Assembly (NCBI GenBank): GCA_016719615.1 | Contig: JADJYQ010000006.1 | Location: forward strand, 402,100 to 466,099 | Source of the DNA: Saprospiraceae bacterium | GTDB lineage: Bacteria > Bacteroidota > Bacteroidia > Chitinophagales > Saprospiraceae | Direction: 5' to 3' | DNA length: 64,000 bases | Shown: in pieces, positions 63,723 to 64,000 of the stretch | Layout: every line of letters starts with the position of its first letter | How positions within the stretch are numbered: the first letter of the stretch is position 1 | Notes under the pieces: generated by a model | Database searches by the model: none | What the model saw: only the letters and a program-made list of their open reading frames with translations | What the model was told of the DNA's origin: nothing | Position numbers and translations under genes: made by a program

Positions 63723-64000
63723 ATGAAAACCACCTTAAATCTTCTTTTTCTGTGTAGCTGCCTCGGATTTATTTCCTGCAGTGATGATGATGAATTAAGT
63801 GTGGAGAATGCAGATGCAACCGGAACGATGACTTATGTACGAAAAAGTTTTATCCCATTGACGTTAGATTCTTCCGGTACAATGCCTTTATCAGCTATGA
63901 TCACTATGGAGGGCACAGGCAATCTGACCCAATTGGGAATCATCAATGTAAACAGTACGTTCAAATTTGATTTTGTGCAGGGAAAAGGCAGCGATTTTCA
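63723..64000 (+). CDS. Lipoprotein, 3' end cut by window edge
   Basis: The frame is open from ATG 63723 to the right edge. The N-terminus gives a clean lipoprotein signal (LCSCLGFISCSDDDE, Cys near residue 19) followed by an acidic spacer and a beta-rich part (GTMTYVRKSFIPLTLDSSGTMPL...). This is the type of surface lipoprotein common in Bacteroidota. Function unknown. Confidence 0.8.
   Translation, partial: MKTTLNLLFLCSCLGFISCSDDDELSVENADATGTMTYVRKSFIPLTLDSSGTMPLSAMITMEGTGNLTQLGIINVNSTFKFDFVQGKGSDF

Overview
The window looks like a chromosomal stretch of an AT-rich member of the Bacteroidota, most likely in or near the Saprospiria. The clues are a SprB-repeat adhesin and several secreted enzymes ending in type IX secretion (T9SS) sorting domains, TAnnTTTG promoter -7 elements, many small lipoproteins, and TPR-CHAT proteins next to an ECF sigma/anti-sigma pair. 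The organism is inferred from gene content; no 16S gene or tRNA was recognised.

Layout. 0-4 kb: unrecognised small lipoprotein and membrane genes, then a repeat-rich gap with an 8-bp unit in ten perfect copies. 4-9.3 kb: mnmG, a small lipoprotein, an S9 peptidase and an Ogt-type DNA repair methyltransferase. 9.3-22.7 kb: a long one-direction cluster of envelope and probably lipid-active genes (metallophosphoesterase, phospholipase D-like protein, YiiX-like papain-fold hydrolase, a 761-aa orphan with a glycine-rich hydrophobic segment, a 1201-aa polytopic membrane/GMC oxidoreductase fusion, and an amidase with an SH3-like tail). I know of no described system with this set. 23-32.5 kb: a secreted zinc metalloprotease, a 1393-aa adhesin, a convergent trypsin-like protease and a lipoprotein.

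32.5-34.4 kb holds a repeat patch with an odd T12-G13 run and a DUF2130 gene. From about 34.7 to 43.9 kb every gene is on the minus strand, mostly one gene at a time. Most genes are followed at their 3' end by a 120-140 bp imperfect inverted repeat, and four of these repeats are clearly related in sequence. The core is GTTAGCT or a close relative, and it twice overlaps the stop codon. This looks like an integron cassette array without an integrase in view (a CALIN-like array). Cargo: a LuxR-type regulator, a TolB-like protein, a DUF1801 protein, an esterase, a cupin, an NAD-epimerase, two related beta-propeller lipoproteins and a toxin-antitoxin pair.

44.2-54.9 kb: ileS, a zeta-toxin-like gene with an internal amber codon, a HicB with a degraded HicA, four copies of a three-hairpin repeat, an SRPBCC protein, an M29 aminopeptidase, HflX, a rhodanese lipoprotein and a TauE/SafE exporter. 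55.2-63.5 kb: two exported TPR-CHAT proteins with almost identical 3' ends, facing an ECF sigma factor and its membrane anti-sigma partner. A lipoprotein gene runs off the right edge.

Data quality. At least five single-base gaps, all at short homopolymers, break otherwise intact genes (three in one membrane gene, one in the metalloprotease, one in ileS). Because ileS is essential, these are more likely sequence errors than real mutations, and other odd ORF ends here should be read with that in mind.
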